The translations under genes and the position numbers were made by a program. A stretch of 39,862 nt of DNA from a bacterium. Its GTDB lineage: Bacteria > Babelota > Babeliae > Babelales > Vermiphilaceae. Below are positions 1-8,785 of the stretch, one piece after another (positions within the stretch are counted from its first letter, which is position 1; each line of letters begins with the position of its first letter). The notes below the pieces were generated by a model that searched no databases, had not been told where the DNA came from, and saw only the letters and a program-made list of their open reading frames with translations. The stretch is from the NCBI GenBank assembly GCA_021777215.1, contig JAJYDS010000010.1:1-39862 (forward strand). Direction: 5' to 3'.

Positions 1-2
1 GA

Positions 3-89
3 GATAGCTTTTGGGCAGACGGATATTTTTCCGAAACTGTCGGGCAGGTCAATTGGGAAACTATCCAAGAGTACATAAAAAATCAGTGA
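3..89 (+). CDS. tnpA: IS200/IS605-type transposase TnpA, C-terminal end only (cut by window edge)
   Basis: The frame is open from base 3 to a TGA at 87-89 and encodes the last 28 residues of a protein. The piece reads FWADGYFSETVG and then NWETIQEYIKNQ. This matches the conserved C-terminus of Y1 (single-tyrosine HUH) transposases of the IS200/IS605 family, where W-x-x-GYF-x-x-TVG is followed by a helix ending in x-x-YI. The catalytic His-x-His and Tyr motifs lie outside the window, so activity cannot be judged. A hairpin typical of the element's right end follows at 112-131. Confidence 0.8.
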   Translation, partial: DSFWADGYFSETVGQVNWETIQEYIKNQ

Positions 90-111
90 TTCCGATAATT
101 CAGGTGGGAAG

Positions 112-131
112 CCACGGCCTTTAGGCCTTGG
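112..131 (+). repeat. IS200/IS605 right-end hairpin
   Basis: Arms CCACGGCC and GGCCTTGG flank the loop TTTA, giving an 8-bp stem with one mismatch, 22 bases after the tnpA stop. IS200/IS605 elements have no inverted repeats. Subterminal hairpins near each end are instead bound by TnpA during single-strand transposition. Position and shape suit the right end. The exact cleavage site cannot be fixed without the left end. Confidence 0.6.
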
Positions 132-276
132 AGACAGTCACTTTTTGCGCTTATACTAGAAGCGTTTTTTTGTGTAAGTAGTATCGATTTTCTTTCGAGT
201 GAGAAGTAGTCTTTTGTAGATACCAAAAAAGGATTGTGGCGCAGATGGCAAGTAATATGAATCAAACAAGCATACT

Positions 277-474
277 TTGTCAGAGACTCATATCGATAAG
301 CTTAAGGACTATAGATCGAGACTTTATGCGGTGACCGAGCAATTGCCCCGAGAGCAAAGGGCAGTAAAACTGCGTGAGCATAATGAAAGAATCATTTCAT
401 TGTTGGATGCTCTGATACTTGATGGTGCTGAAACTGATCCCTACGGAGACTTGCACGGTGCTGTTAAGGTTTAA
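277..474 (+). CDS. Small ORF of unknown function, possibly a gene remnant
   Basis: A 65-codon frame starting with TTG, since no ATG exists between the in-frame TAA at 253-255 and the ORF body. It encodes a charged, helical-looking product (DKLKDYRSRLYAV, then REHNERIISLLDALI) without signal peptide or recognisable domain. No convincing ribosome binding site precedes it. It lies between an IS200/IS605 end and an IS5 element, so it may be the surviving tail of a gene cut by transposition. I do not recognise it. Confidence 0.3.
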   Translation: MSETHIDKLKDYRSRLYAVTEQLPREQRAVKLREHNERIISLLDALILDGAETDPYGDLHGAVKV

Positions 475-538
475 ATTGTATGCGGCCCATGTGATGACCT
501 GCTTGTGTAGCTTATAAAAAAAGAGTGGCGCCTACTTA

Positions 539-556
539 GGTTCTGTTGAGTTTTTA
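539..556 (+). repeat. IS5-family left inverted repeat
   Basis: 18 bp, a perfect reverse complement of 1384-1401, flanked on the outside by the TA target duplicate. Confidence 0.93.
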
Positions 557-630
557 GAAATTCGAAATTTTTGAGCTATGATAACGCCGAAAGTAGTTTG
601 CAGCAAACAATCCTAACAATCGGCGCTATC

Positions 631-1386
631 ATGAAAAAAGAGTATATCAATGAAGTTGCTTGGAACAAAATTTTTTGTTTTTTAAAAAATGAAAAAACAA
701 TCTACTCAGGCAGCGAAACAAAGTCCAAAAATTTTATAGAAAGTATTTTCTGGATGGCTCGAACTGGAGCTCAATGGCGAGAGTTGCCGACCATATACGG
801 AAAGTGGAATAGTGTATTTGCACGTTTTAACGCATGGGCAGAAAAAGGAGTTTGGGAGAGAATGCTTAAGTTTTGTGCTCAAGATCCTGATTTAGAATGG
901 ATAATGATCGATGCAACTATAGTACGCGCCCATCCCTGTGCTGCCGGATATAAAAAAGAAAAACAAGCCGAAGAAGTGCTCGGTAGAAGCAAAGGTGGGT
1001 TTACCAGCAAAATTCATGCGAAAGTTGATGCGCTTGGAAACCCACTAAAATTTATTATCACACCTGGACAGCGTGGCGATATTACACAGGCATCTGCACT
1101 TGTATCTGATACTTACAATGCGCATGTCCTTGGAGACAAAGGTTATGATTCAGACGAACTTCGCGTACAACTAAAAGAACAAAGTTGCGAGCCAGTGATA
1201 CCATTCAGATCGAATAGAAAAGGTGATCTTTCCCATGACGAACATCTTTACAAAGCGCGTTGTGCCATTGAGTGCTTCTTCTCAAAAATTAAGCACTTCC
1301 GTAGGATATTTTCTCGATTTGATAAATCTGCTCGTAATTTCGCTTCTTTTTTGGCTTTTGTAGGAACTTTGATATGGTTACGTTAA
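631..1386 (+). CDS. IS5-family DDE transposase, full length
   Basis: Encodes 251 residues from ATG 631. An upstream TTG frame to 571 is open but lies in the element's leader. The N-terminal third is the DUF4096-like domain (WMARTGAQWRELP near residues 41-53). The DDE catalytic core follows: D94 in MIDATIVRAHP, D169 in GDKGYDSD and E214 in ARCAIECFFSKIK, plus the arginine-rich C-terminal helix. Many IS427-group elements split this protein over two ORFs joined by frameshifting. Here it is one uninterrupted frame, so the enzyme is probably active. Confidence 0.93.
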   Translation: MKKEYINEVAWNKIFCFLKNEKTIYSGSETKSKNFIESIFWMARTGAQWRELPTIYGKWNSVFARFNAWAEKGVWERMLKFCAQDPDLEWIMIDATIVRAHPCAAGYKKEKQAEEVLGRSKGGFTSKIHAKVDALGNPLKFIITPGQRGDITQASALVSDTYNAHVLGDKGYDSDELRVQLKEQSCEPVIPFRSNRKGDLSHDEHLYKARCAIECFFSKIKHFRRIFSRFDKSARNFASFLAFVGTLIWLR

Positions 1387-1401
1387 AAACTCAACAGAAC
1401 C
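1384..1401 (-). repeat. IS5-family right inverted repeat
   Basis: 18 bp, a perfect reverse complement of 539-556. It overlaps the stop codon of the transposase gene. Confidence 0.93.
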
Positions 1402-1433
1402 TAGTCTTTTTTCAAGTATGTAGTGGATTTTTT

Positions 1434-2060
1434 ATGTATATAAAATCGTTATTGATAAGTTTTATTCTACTTAGTTTAGGCCAAGTGCTCCATGCAATGG
1501 AGTTTGAAAGTCTTGACGATGCGTGCAATAAGTCCTATGTATCAGTTGGTGGAAAAGAAAATTTTAAAGATTGGCACCATTTGAGGGAGCTTATTCTTGC
1601 GCTTGCTGCAAAAAACGAATCCGAGCAGGAGCGGTTTTGTTGCTGTTTTCCTTGGAAAAAGCATATTGAAGTCCTTGATATGTTAGCAGATATTCAAAGT
1701 GATATAGACCATCATGGTTTTCCGTCTCTTGCCCGTGATTGGCTTATGGCTCACCGAGATGACTTACAGAAACAGCAGAGGTCGTTTTGTTGCTGTAATA
1801 AGATTTGCTTGGGCGGATGTGGTGGCCTGAGTGTAGGATTGGGCTCACTCTTTTTGGTGCCAGATGTTGCGGCTTCTTCGGTGGTTCTTGGGGGCACCGT
1901 CTGTGGCATGTGTATCGGTGCTTGCACATCTTACGCTAGAATTAAGAATCCTACGCTTGAAAGAATGTTGATTGTCAAACCGAGACGTTACCTCATGCCT
2001 TATGTTGTTTTAGATGACAAGTCAGCTTTGTCTGTCAAAGCAAATGAAGCTAATGTATAA
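1434..2060 (+). CDS. Secreted or membrane Cys-rich hypothetical protein
   Basis: 208 residues from ATG 1434. An upstream frame running into the IS end is open but unlikely to be used. Residues 1-20 form a signal peptide (SLLISFILLSL core) ending LHA, followed by Met. Two CCC clusters are visible (FCCCFPW and FCCCNKICLGGCGG). The second leads into a long Gly/Val/Ala-rich hydrophobic stretch that could be a membrane hairpin, with further cysteines in TVCGMCIGACTSYA. No known family is recognised. The start codon lies only 32 bases past the IS5 right end, so its promoter is either displaced or supplied by the element. Confidence 0.7.
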   Translation: MYIKSLLISFILLSLGQVLHAMEFESLDDACNKSYVSVGGKENFKDWHHLRELILALAAKNESEQERFCCCFPWKKHIEVLDMLADIQSDIDHHGFPSLARDWLMAHRDDLQKQQRSFCCCNKICLGGCGGLSVGLGSLFLVPDVAASSVVLGGTVCGMCIGACTSYARIKNPTLERMLIVKPRRYLMPYVVLDDKSALSVKANEANV

Positions 2061-2279
2061 TGTGATGATTGAGCCGAAGGGCAGCATATACTGTCTTATT
2101 AGTGTTTTAGCTTTTTCTTTTTTCAAATTAGCGATCGAGTTTTTCCAGCGCATTGAGTTATAGGTGGTAAATAATACGGCGAAGTACTATTTTTAACAAA
2201 CTATAGGAAAAGATGTTTGTGCAATAGTATGGTAGTGAAGTAGTTTTTTGCATACCCAAAAAGATAATGAGGGTGCTTC

Positions 2280-3341
2280 ATGTTGCCGTTTACCGAAAAA
2301 ATATACACTGATCCTGTGCCCACCAAAACACGGGCATACTTAGTAGCCGATATTGGCGGCACAAACGCTAATTTTGGCATATTTATAAATGTGCGGGGTG
2401 CAGCACGCTTGCTGTACGCAGTTCATTTTAAAAGTCAGCACATAACCCGCTTTACTGATGTGGTGCGCCAGGTTCTTGATCAAGCGCGAGATACCTATCA
2501 ACTGGAGATTAAGGTTGCCTGTATCGCTGCTGCTGGCGTTATTCAAAAAAGTCGCACCTATGTTAAACCAACCAATTTATCTATTGCCATTGATGCAGCA
2601 GAACTGGTGCGAGAGACAACGCTTGATTGTGTGCATCTTACCAATGACTTTGAAGTGATAGGCTTTGGGATTCGTCTTATCACTCCTGAGGGTCTTTCTA
2701 AAGTCAATGATGGCAGTCCGGAGCAATTTGCTAATCGTGCGGTCTTGGGTGCCGGTACTGGCTTGGGCAAATGCATTCTCGTTTGGCACATGGGACATGA
2801 TCACTATATCCCTGTTGCTTCCGAAGGCGGACATGCGGATTTTGTGGCGCATAATGAACTTGATCTTGAGCTTATTCGTTTTATCCAACAAAAAGAAAAT
2901 TTTACCTGTCCGGTTTCTTGGGAGCAGATACTTTCTGGGGCAGGAATTCAAAGGCTTTATTCATTTTTTAAATCAAAAAATAATCAAATCAAATCGAATC
3001 CGCAGTTAACCGCCAATGGTCTCGCTCCTGATGAAATTTTTAAAAGTAGACACATGGATGACCATAGCTGGCGCACATTTGAATTATATTCGCAATTATA
3101 TGCGCGTTGTGCAAAAAACTTTGCACTGGATGCGCTTGCTTTGGGGGGGGTTTATATTGCCGGGGGTATTGCTTCAAAAAATTTGCCTCTTTTTGAGCAA
3201 GAGAGGTTTATGAAAGAATTTACCTCATGTGGGAAAATGCATGACATTCTCATGCAAATACCTGTGTATGTAGTAACTGATTACGATGTGAGCCTCTATG
3301 GCGCAGCGGAATATATGCGGGTTCAAGGGCTCTGTGAATAA
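2280..3341 (+). CDS. glk: Glucokinase (Glk family)
   Basis: Phosphorylates glucose with ATP to glucose 6-phosphate in the cytoplasm. The 353-residue protein has the phosphate-1 motif DIGGTN (24-29), substrate-site PTN (97-99) and TND (121-123), the second ATP loop GAGTGLG (157-163), SEGGHADF (181-188) and a late VYIAGGIASKN. These place it in the bacterial Glk family (PF02685) rather than ROK. Length is near the usual 320-350, with a short N-terminal extension. GAGGG at 2269-2273 sits six bases before the ATG. First gene of a five-gene glucose-6-phosphate operon; the next gene starts 24 bases later. Confidence 0.93.
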   Translation: MLPFTEKIYTDPVPTKTRAYLVADIGGTNANFGIFINVRGAARLLYAVHFKSQHITRFTDVVRQVLDQARDTYQLEIKVACIAAAGVIQKSRTYVKPTNLSIAIDAAELVRETTLDCVHLTNDFEVIGFGIRLITPEGLSKVNDGSPEQFANRAVLGAGTGLGKCILVWHMGHDHYIPVASEGGHADFVAHNELDLELIRFIQQKENFTCPVSWEQILSGAGIQRLYSFFKSKNNQIKSNPQLTANGLAPDEIFKSRHMDDHSWRTFELYSQLYARCAKNFALDALALGGVYIAGGIASKNLPLFEQERFMKEFTSCGKMHDILMQIPVYVVTDYDVSLYGAAEYMRVQGLCE

Positions 3342-3365
3342 TGCTTGGAGTGTGGAGTTTCTGTA

Positions 3366-4700
3366 ATGAAAAAGATCTATTTTTCGTATGAAAATACAGG
3401 TGGGCTTTCTTCTGCTGATTTTCAGCTGGGTATGCGATTTCTAGTCCCCGAGATCGAGCGCTTACAAGAAGTTACCTTAGCTGGTGGTTATACAACTGAT
3501 TATGCCTCAGTTAATCTGCCTGCTGATACGCAGATGCTGGAGAAAGTACAACTCGTAGTTGATGCTAAAAAAGCGTTGCGGCCAACAGCGCTTGTGGTAG
3601 TCGGTATTGGGGGTTCTCATTTGGGCACTCTGGCAGTGCAGCAGGCATTATTAGGTACGCAGTATAACGCCCAGCAGCCTGATCTGAAAATCTATTATGT
3701 CGATTCAGTTGATGCGGACTACACCTATGATGTGTATCTTCTTGTTGAGCAGGAGTTGCAGCAGGGTCATCAGATTATTCTTAATGTGATTAGCAAGTCT
3801 GGTGCTACTACCGAGACAATTGCCAACTTTATGCTATTTGAGTACCTGCTTAAGCAGTATTATCCGCAAACGTATCGTGAGGCGATTGTGCTAACCACCA
3901 ATTATGGTTCTCCTCTTTGGGAGCTGGCGCAACAGGAAGAATTTGATTGTTTGGATATTCCCCAGCGTGTTGGTGGCCGTTATTCGGTTTTTTCGCCGGT
4001 AGGATTATTTCCTTTAGGTTTACTGAATATCGATTTAGAAATGCTTTTGGCGGGCGCTGCTCAGGTTGTAGCTCCTTGTACGAGCATTGAGGTTACTCAT
4101 AATAAGGCGGCATTGAGCGCTTTGCTTTTAAAAGAGCACTACTTTTCAGGAAAAAATATACACGATACTTTCTTATGCAGCGTTGACTTTGCGGGCTTTG
4201 GCCTTTGGTATCGTCAGCTAATGGCTGAAAGTGTGGGCAAAATGTATGATCGTGATGGTGGGCTTGTGCGTACGGGAATGCTTCCGACCGTGTCACAGGC
4301 AACGGCTGATTTGCATTCGGTCGCGCAGCTCTATTTGGGTGGCCCGCTTAACCGCTTTACCACGTTTGTGACAGTCGATACAAATAAGGCAAACCTTGTG
4401 GTGCCGCGAGATATAGAACGCAAAGTGCTTACTAAACTGGAGCGTCAACTCCAGGGAAAAACATATCATGAGCTTATGCAGGCAATTGTAGAAGGTGTGC
4501 GGATAGCCTATCTAAAGCAAGAGATGCCTTTTGTGACCTTTTCAATTCCGGAAAAAACGGCATATTATCTGGGACAGTTGATACAAATCAAAATGTTTGA
4601 GATTATATATCTTGGATTTTTGCTTGATATTAATCCTTTTGATCAACCAGAAGTAGAGCTTTATAAACAAGAAACACGAAAGATTCTTAGCCATGAATAA
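3366..4700 (+). CDS. pgi: Glucose-6-phosphate isomerase
   Basis: Interconverts glucose 6-phosphate and fructose 6-phosphate. From ATG 3366 the protein has 444 residues, the short form of the family (about 450). An upstream TTG at 3345 is open, but GGAG sites fit the ATG. Seen motifs are VVGIGGSHLG (78-87), the phosphate-binding ISKSGATTE (142-150), VGGRYSVFSPVGL in the middle, and a C-terminal half with ATADLHSVAQL. Its end overlaps the start of zwf by 8 bases, indicating translational coupling. It joins glycolysis to the oxidative pentose phosphate branch encoded downstream. Confidence 0.94.
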   Translation: MKKIYFSYENTGGLSSADFQLGMRFLVPEIERLQEVTLAGGYTTDYASVNLPADTQMLEKVQLVVDAKKALRPTALVVVGIGGSHLGTLAVQQALLGTQYNAQQPDLKIYYVDSVDADYTYDVYLLVEQELQQGHQIILNVISKSGATTETIANFMLFEYLLKQYYPQTYREAIVLTTNYGSPLWELAQQEEFDCLDIPQRVGGRYSVFSPVGLFPLGLLNIDLEMLLAGAAQVVAPCTSIEVTHNKAALSALLLKEHYFSGKNIHDTFLCSVDFAGFGLWYRQLMAESVGKMYDRDGGLVRTGMLPTVSQATADLHSVAQLYLGGPLNRFTTFVTVDTNKANLVVPRDIERKVLTKLERQLQGKTYHELMQAIVEGVRIAYLKQEMPFVTFSIPEKTAYYLGQLIQIKMFEIIYLGFLLDINPFDQPEVELYKQETRKILSHE

Positions 4701-6093
4701 GGGAATTACCGTTATTATATTGGGTGCTTCGGGTGACTTGTCGAAAAAAAAATTATTTCCTGCCCTGTATACGCTGTTAGCGCAAGAGCGGGTACACGAT
4801 ATGCTCGTGGTGGGCGGCGCTATTGAAGATACCACCAGTGCGGCAATTTTAGCAGACTCAAAACAATACGTTGCCGGACCAGTACAAGAACCTGCGTGGG
4901 ATTCTTTAGTTAAAAATACGTACTATCAGCGTCTTGATTTTTCGTCTGCCGCAGATTTTAAAGCATTGGCTCGCTTGGCGGAAAAAGAAGAAAAAAAACG
5001 GGGCTTTCCTGGCAATCGCCTTGTCTACTGTGCCTGTGCGCCCACCTTCTTTTGCCAATTGACTGAACAGAGTGCTGCCGCTGGTTTGATCAGAAAACTG
5101 GATGAAAAAGAGACCGTTTGGCAGCGCATGGTGTACGAAAAACCATTTGGCCATGATCTTGCCTCAGCGCATACCATGAATACTTGCATACAGAAGCTCT
5201 TAGATGAACATCAGGTGTATCGTATTGATCATTTTTTGACCAAAGACTTGGTAAGCAACCTTGCGCTTATACGTTTTTCCAACTGTATTTTTGAACCACT
5301 GTGGAATAATCGTTACATCGACAATGTCCAGATTATTCTCAGTGAGCAAGACAGTGTGGAGCGGCGGGGGCTTTATTACGATAAGTATGGCGCATTGCGC
5401 GATGTGGTACAAAACCATATGCTTGAGTTGCTTGCATTGATTGCGATGGAAGCGCCAGAAAAACTTGAAGGCGATTTTATTCGGGTTCGGCGTGCGCGAG
5501 TTTTAGAACAGGTGCATTTTGTTGATGGTCTGCTGGGACAATATGAAGGATATTGCAATGAAGGATCTGTTGCGCCAGGTTCTACCACCGAGACCTTTGC
5601 TGAACTCTATTTAACCGTAGATAATCCCCGTTGGACAGGGGTGCCTTTTTATTTGAAGACGGGAAAATGTTTGAACAAGCGAGAAACAGTGATTCATATA
5701 AAATTCAAACAAGTTGATTGCTTGTTAACCAAAAATTGTCCGAGTGAATCCAATTATCTTACCATACGTATTAGTCCTGAAGAATCTTTTATGCTGACGC
5801 TTAATGCGCGTAAACCAGGGCATAGCATGGAATGGATTCCTATGACGCTCGAATATTGTCACAGTTGCGACTACAAGCAAAGTATGCCGACGGCGCATGC
5901 AGCATTGCTCGATGCGGTGATTCATGGTGAGCAGTCTGTATCCGTTCGTTTTGATGAGATAGAATCGTGTTGGAAACTTATTGATGCCATTCGCGCCAAG
6001 CAGTTGCCGCTTTATACCTATGCCAAAGGAAGCACTGGTCCAAAGGAGGCTCAACAATTTGCGCGCAAGCATGGCTTTAGGTGGCGTTCATGA
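4693..6093 (+). CDS. zwf: Glucose-6-phosphate 1-dehydrogenase
   Basis: Oxidises glucose 6-phosphate to 6-phosphogluconolactone with NADP or NAD. The 466-residue protein starts with the dinucleotide-binding GASGDLSKKK (11-20). It has EKPFG (149-153) and the substrate-site motif YRIDHFLTKD (176-185), a close variant of the family's RIDHYLGKE. Length is slightly below the typical 480-510. It overlaps pgi by 8 bases and gnd by 4 bases (ATGA), so three enzymes are translationally coupled. No lactonase gene follows, although many operons place pgl next to zwf. Confidence 0.94.
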   Translation: MNKGITVIILGASGDLSKKKLFPALYTLLAQERVHDMLVVGGAIEDTTSAAILADSKQYVAGPVQEPAWDSLVKNTYYQRLDFSSAADFKALARLAEKEEKKRGFPGNRLVYCACAPTFFCQLTEQSAAAGLIRKLDEKETVWQRMVYEKPFGHDLASAHTMNTCIQKLLDEHQVYRIDHFLTKDLVSNLALIRFSNCIFEPLWNNRYIDNVQIILSEQDSVERRGLYYDKYGALRDVVQNHMLELLALIAMEAPEKLEGDFIRVRRARVLEQVHFVDGLLGQYEGYCNEGSVAPGSTTETFAELYLTVDNPRWTGVPFYLKTGKCLNKRETVIHIKFKQVDCLLTKNCPSESNYLTIRISPEESFMLTLNARKPGHSMEWIPMTLEYCHSCDYKQSMPTAHAALLDAVIHGEQSVSVRFDEIESCWKLIDAIRAKQLPLYTYAKGSTGPKEAQQFARKHGFRWRS

Positions 6094-7010
6094 AGATAGC
6101 GGTGATTGGTTTAGGGCGTATGGGGCAAGCGGTTGCGTATCGATTGCTTAATGCGGGATATGATGTTACTGGTTTTGATTTGAGTGAGCAATCGCTCAGC
6201 GATTTTGAAAAAATGGGAGAGGCTTTTGCAAAAGGGAAGGCGCAGCGAGCTTGCACGCTTGAAGATGTGACGCGCACAAATAGAATTATCTGGCTTATGG
6301 TGCCGGCAGGAAAACCGGTGGACGATACGATCGCCTCGCTCATGCCGCATTTGAAAAAGGGCGATATTATTGTTGATGGGGGCAATAGCCATTTTACCGA
6401 TTCGATACGACGCGCATCCCTCTGTGATGCGCACGGTATTTTCTTTGTTGATTGTGGCACTTCTGGTGGTGTGCATGGCAGAGAGAATGGTTTTTCTCTC
6501 ATGGTGGGAGGCGATAAAAAAGCATACGAAAAAATTAAACCTGCACTTCGTGTTCTTGCTGTGCCAGAGGGCATGGGGTATGTAGGGCCTTCTGGCGCCG
6601 GACATTATGTAAAAATGATTCACAATGGCATCGAGTATGGCATGATGCAGGCGTACGCAGAGGGTTTTGCGCTTATCAAGGAAGGTTCCTTTAAAAAAGA
6701 AAACTTAGATTTGGCTGAGATAACCCGTATTTGGCAGCATGGCGCGGTAATTCGTTCCTGGCTTTTGGAGCTTGCGCATGATATTTTCAAACAAGACCAG
6801 GAGTTAAAAGATATTTCTGGCGAGGTGGCGCAGCTGGGCACCGGACAGTGGACGGTCGATGAAGCGCAAAAAAATAAGCTTCCTGCTCCAGTGATTGCCG
6901 TGGCGGTACAGACGCGTAAGTGGTCGGCCCAAACGGGTGGTAATTATATGACAAAAATTATTGCGCTTCTCCGGAATAAGTTTGGTGCGCATGCAGTCAA
7001 AAAGCTCTAG
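6090..7010 (+). CDS. gnd: 6-phosphogluconate dehydrogenase, decarboxylating, short (GntZ/YqeC) type, probably NAD-preferring
   Basis: Converts 6-phosphogluconate to ribulose 5-phosphate and CO2. The ATG at 6090 overlaps the zwf stop as ATGA; an upstream in-frame GTG at 6081 is a poorer choice. Motifs are GLGRMG (7-12), IVDGGNS (94-100), DCGTSGGVHGRENG (121-134) and the catalytic-site GHYVKMIHNGIEYG (171-184). At 306 residues it is the short form, not the 470-residue E. coli type. D30 at the end of the second strand (GFDLS), where NADP enzymes carry Asn-Arg, suggests NAD preference. That last point is inference. Confidence 0.92.
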   Translation: MKIAVIGLGRMGQAVAYRLLNAGYDVTGFDLSEQSLSDFEKMGEAFAKGKAQRACTLEDVTRTNRIIWLMVPAGKPVDDTIASLMPHLKKGDIIVDGGNSHFTDSIRRASLCDAHGIFFVDCGTSGGVHGRENGFSLMVGGDKKAYEKIKPALRVLAVPEGMGYVGPSGAGHYVKMIHNGIEYGMMQAYAEGFALIKEGSFKKENLDLAEITRIWQHGAVIRSWLLELAHDIFKQDQELKDISGEVAQLGTGQWTVDEAQKNKLPAPVIAVAVQTRKWSAQTGGNYMTKIIALLRNKFGAHAVKKL

Positions 7011-7042
7011 GGCTTTAAAATTTTGAAAGAACACGGGTGAAT

Positions 7043-7666
7043 ATGATTGATATCAGCTGGCCATTAAGCAATAACACGACCGGGTATAAAGATAGACCAT
7101 CAGTACGCATTGAGTCGCTGAAAGAATTTGATCGTGATGGTGCTTGCGAAAGCGCCATCTGGATGACTTCACATAGTGGTACCCATGTTGATGCGCCTGT
7201 GCATATGCTCAAAGAAGGTAAGACAATTGATCGGCTCTCGCTGGAGAGTTTTTCCGGGCATTGTGTGGTTCTCGATTTAACGATGGTGCTCGAAAAAATT
7301 ACCAGCCAAGAATTGCAGGAACATGCCGATCTAATTAAAGACGGTGATATCGTCTTATGCAAAACTACTAACAGTTACCAGGAACCGACAGCACCATTTA
7401 ATTCCAATTTTGTGTATATAGAGAATACGGGTGCGCAGTATTTAGTCGAAAAAAAAGTAAAAGCAGTGGGAATTGATTATCTGGGCATCGAACGAAATCA
7501 GCCGGGGCATCCCACCCATAGTGAACTTATGAGTAATGGGATAGTTGTCATTGAAGGATTGCGTTTGGCGCATGTCGAGCCCGGGCGCTACATGATTGTC
7601 TGTTTGCCCCTGAATGTTATTGGCCTTGATGGCGCGCCAGCGCGGGCGGTGTTGTTATCGGCGTGA
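7043..7666 (+). CDS. Cyclase-family metal-dependent hydrolase (kynurenine formamidase-like, PF04199)
   Basis: About 207 residues from ATG 7043; GTG 7037 is an alternative start. The family metal motif H-x3-H-x-D-x3-H is complete as H44, H48, D50, H54 in TSHSGTHVDAPVHM. Other family marks are GDIVLCKTTNS, VGIDYLGIE and a C-terminal LPLNVIGLDGAPARAVLL. Known members hydrolyse N-formylkynurenine or other amides and cyclic compounds. It closes the glk-pgi-zwf-gnd operon 32 bases after gnd, and no tryptophan-catabolism gene is nearby. A role on a sugar lactone is possible but unproven. Its last 12 bases overlap the convergent ankyrin gene. Confidence 0.85.
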   Translation: MIDISWPLSNNTTGYKDRPSVRIESLKEFDRDGACESAIWMTSHSGTHVDAPVHMLKEGKTIDRLSLESFSGHCVVLDLTMVLEKITSQELQEHADLIKDGDIVLCKTTNSYQEPTAPFNSNFVYIENTGAQYLVEKKVKAVGIDYLGIERNQPGHPTHSELMSNGIVVIEGLRLAHVEPGRYMIVCLPLNVIGLDGAPARAVLLSA

Positions 7667-8785
7667 GAGGTTTTGCACATATGCATTGGTGATGGCTACA
7701 GCCATCATCTGGCCCCAATAGAGTGACAAGCCGTGAGCAATGTCGTGATGGTGATGGTCAATGGCGCATGAAAGTGCGGTTTTACCTTCATAATCAGGAA
7801 TGTCGTGCGCGCCATGTGCGAGCAATAGCGGGACGATATCAGCGTGTCCATGGCTTGCTGCCCAAGAGAGGGCTGTCTGTCTCTTATCGTTGGTGCGATT
7901 TACGCTCGCACCGGCTTCCAATAATGCCTTGACGGAAAAAATATGGCCGTTTCCTGCCGCGACGATTAACGGTGTTGTTCCTTGATAGATGAAATTAGGA
8001 TTAATGCCCTTATAAAGCAGGGTGCACAGATCCTGTAATGCGCCTTCTTCTGCTGCCCAAAACAGGGCAGAATTATCTCGTTTTGCTTGGTCGATGAGTT
8101 CTTGGGTATGGTTGGTGAGTTGAATTTTGCTTACTAAATTACAGAGCGATGCGACAACAGCATTTTCAGCTTCTTGGTATTCCTGGTACGCACGTGCATG
8201 GGCATGATCCCGTTGGCGGAGCAATGATTGGCCTAATTGTGCTGCTAGTTGAGCATTAGCATCTTGGTCAAGGATAACGAGCGCTTCTTTTTTCAGTGCT
8301 GGCGATTCTTGGCTAGGCCCTTGTTCGGGTTCGTTAGCTGACAGATTGAGTGCGGTAAATACCGTGTTAAGTGCATCGATGACGCGTATGTCTGTGGCGG
8401 TAGCGCGGGCTTTATCAGTACGTGTTTGGGCGTTTGGTTCTGCCGGGGTGTTTTCAGCCAGAGTGACGTTGGCGATAACGGTGCACAACGATTCCATAAC
8501 CTTGTCAGTTATGGTGGGAATTTGAGAACTCGTCTGCGGTGTTTCTTTTTGTGGGGCAAGAGGTTTTCTTGCAGCAAGTTTAAGTGCGGAAACAAGATCG
8601 CATAAAGAGTCTACGACTGCATCGCTGGGGGCTGCTTGTGTGGTGCTGTTTTCTTTTACTAACTCAGACAGCGGTGCTGTACGTTTTCTGGGATTGTCTT
8701 TATTTTCTTTAATTTCCATTGCGCTTACTGCTGTAGTGGCTAACAGAGTAAGCACAGTGATGAGTGTGCGATTACGGTAGATCAT
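7655..8785 (-). CDS. Secreted ankyrin-repeat protein (376 aa)
   Basis: Signal peptide at residues 1-22 (TLITVLTLLATTAVSA followed by Met). A long Ala/Pro/Glu/Thr-rich, probably disordered middle contains a recurring VxxxLCxLVxxLxLxx segment (DSLCDLVSALKLA, ESLCTVIANVTLA, ASLCNLVSKIQLT). About four ankyrin repeats follow near residues 240-365 (TPLIVAAGNGH, TALSWAASHGHADIVPLLLAHGA). GGAG lies seven bases before the ATG. The start overlaps the stop of the upstream ankyrin gene (ATGA), so the two are coupled. Secreted ankyrin proteins often bind host proteins; no partner can be named here. Confidence 0.88.
   Translation of the reverse strand: MIYRNRTLITVLTLLATTAVSAMEIKENKDNPRKRTAPLSELVKENSTTQAAPSDAVVDSLCDLVSALKLAARKPLAPQKETPQTSSQIPTITDKVMESLCTVIANVTLAENTPAEPNAQTRTDKARATATDIRVIDALNTVFTALNLSANEPEQGPSQESPALKKEALVILDQDANAQLAAQLGQSLLRQRDHAHARAYQEYQEAENAVVASLCNLVSKIQLTNHTQELIDQAKRDNSALFWAAEEGALQDLCTLLYKGINPNFIYQGTTPLIVAAGNGHIFSVKALLEAGASVNRTNDKRQTALSWAASHGHADIVPLLLAHGAHDIPDYEGKTALSCAIDHHHHDIAHGLSLYWGQMMAVAITNAYVQNLSRR

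Larger units (their letters stand above)
539..1401 (+). mobile_element. Complete IS5-family insertion sequence (IS427-like), 863 bp
   Basis: The element is bounded by perfect 18-bp inverted repeats, GGTTCTGTTGAGTTTTTA at 539-556 and its reverse complement at 1384-1401. The dinucleotide TA is duplicated directly outside (537-538 and 1402-1403), as expected for IS5-family members that duplicate TA. It holds one DDE transposase gene whose stop codon lies in the right repeat. Intact ends and an intact ORF suggest recent insertion. It landed about 30 bp upstream of the secreted-protein gene at 1434 and probably split that gene's original promoter region. Confidence 0.93.
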
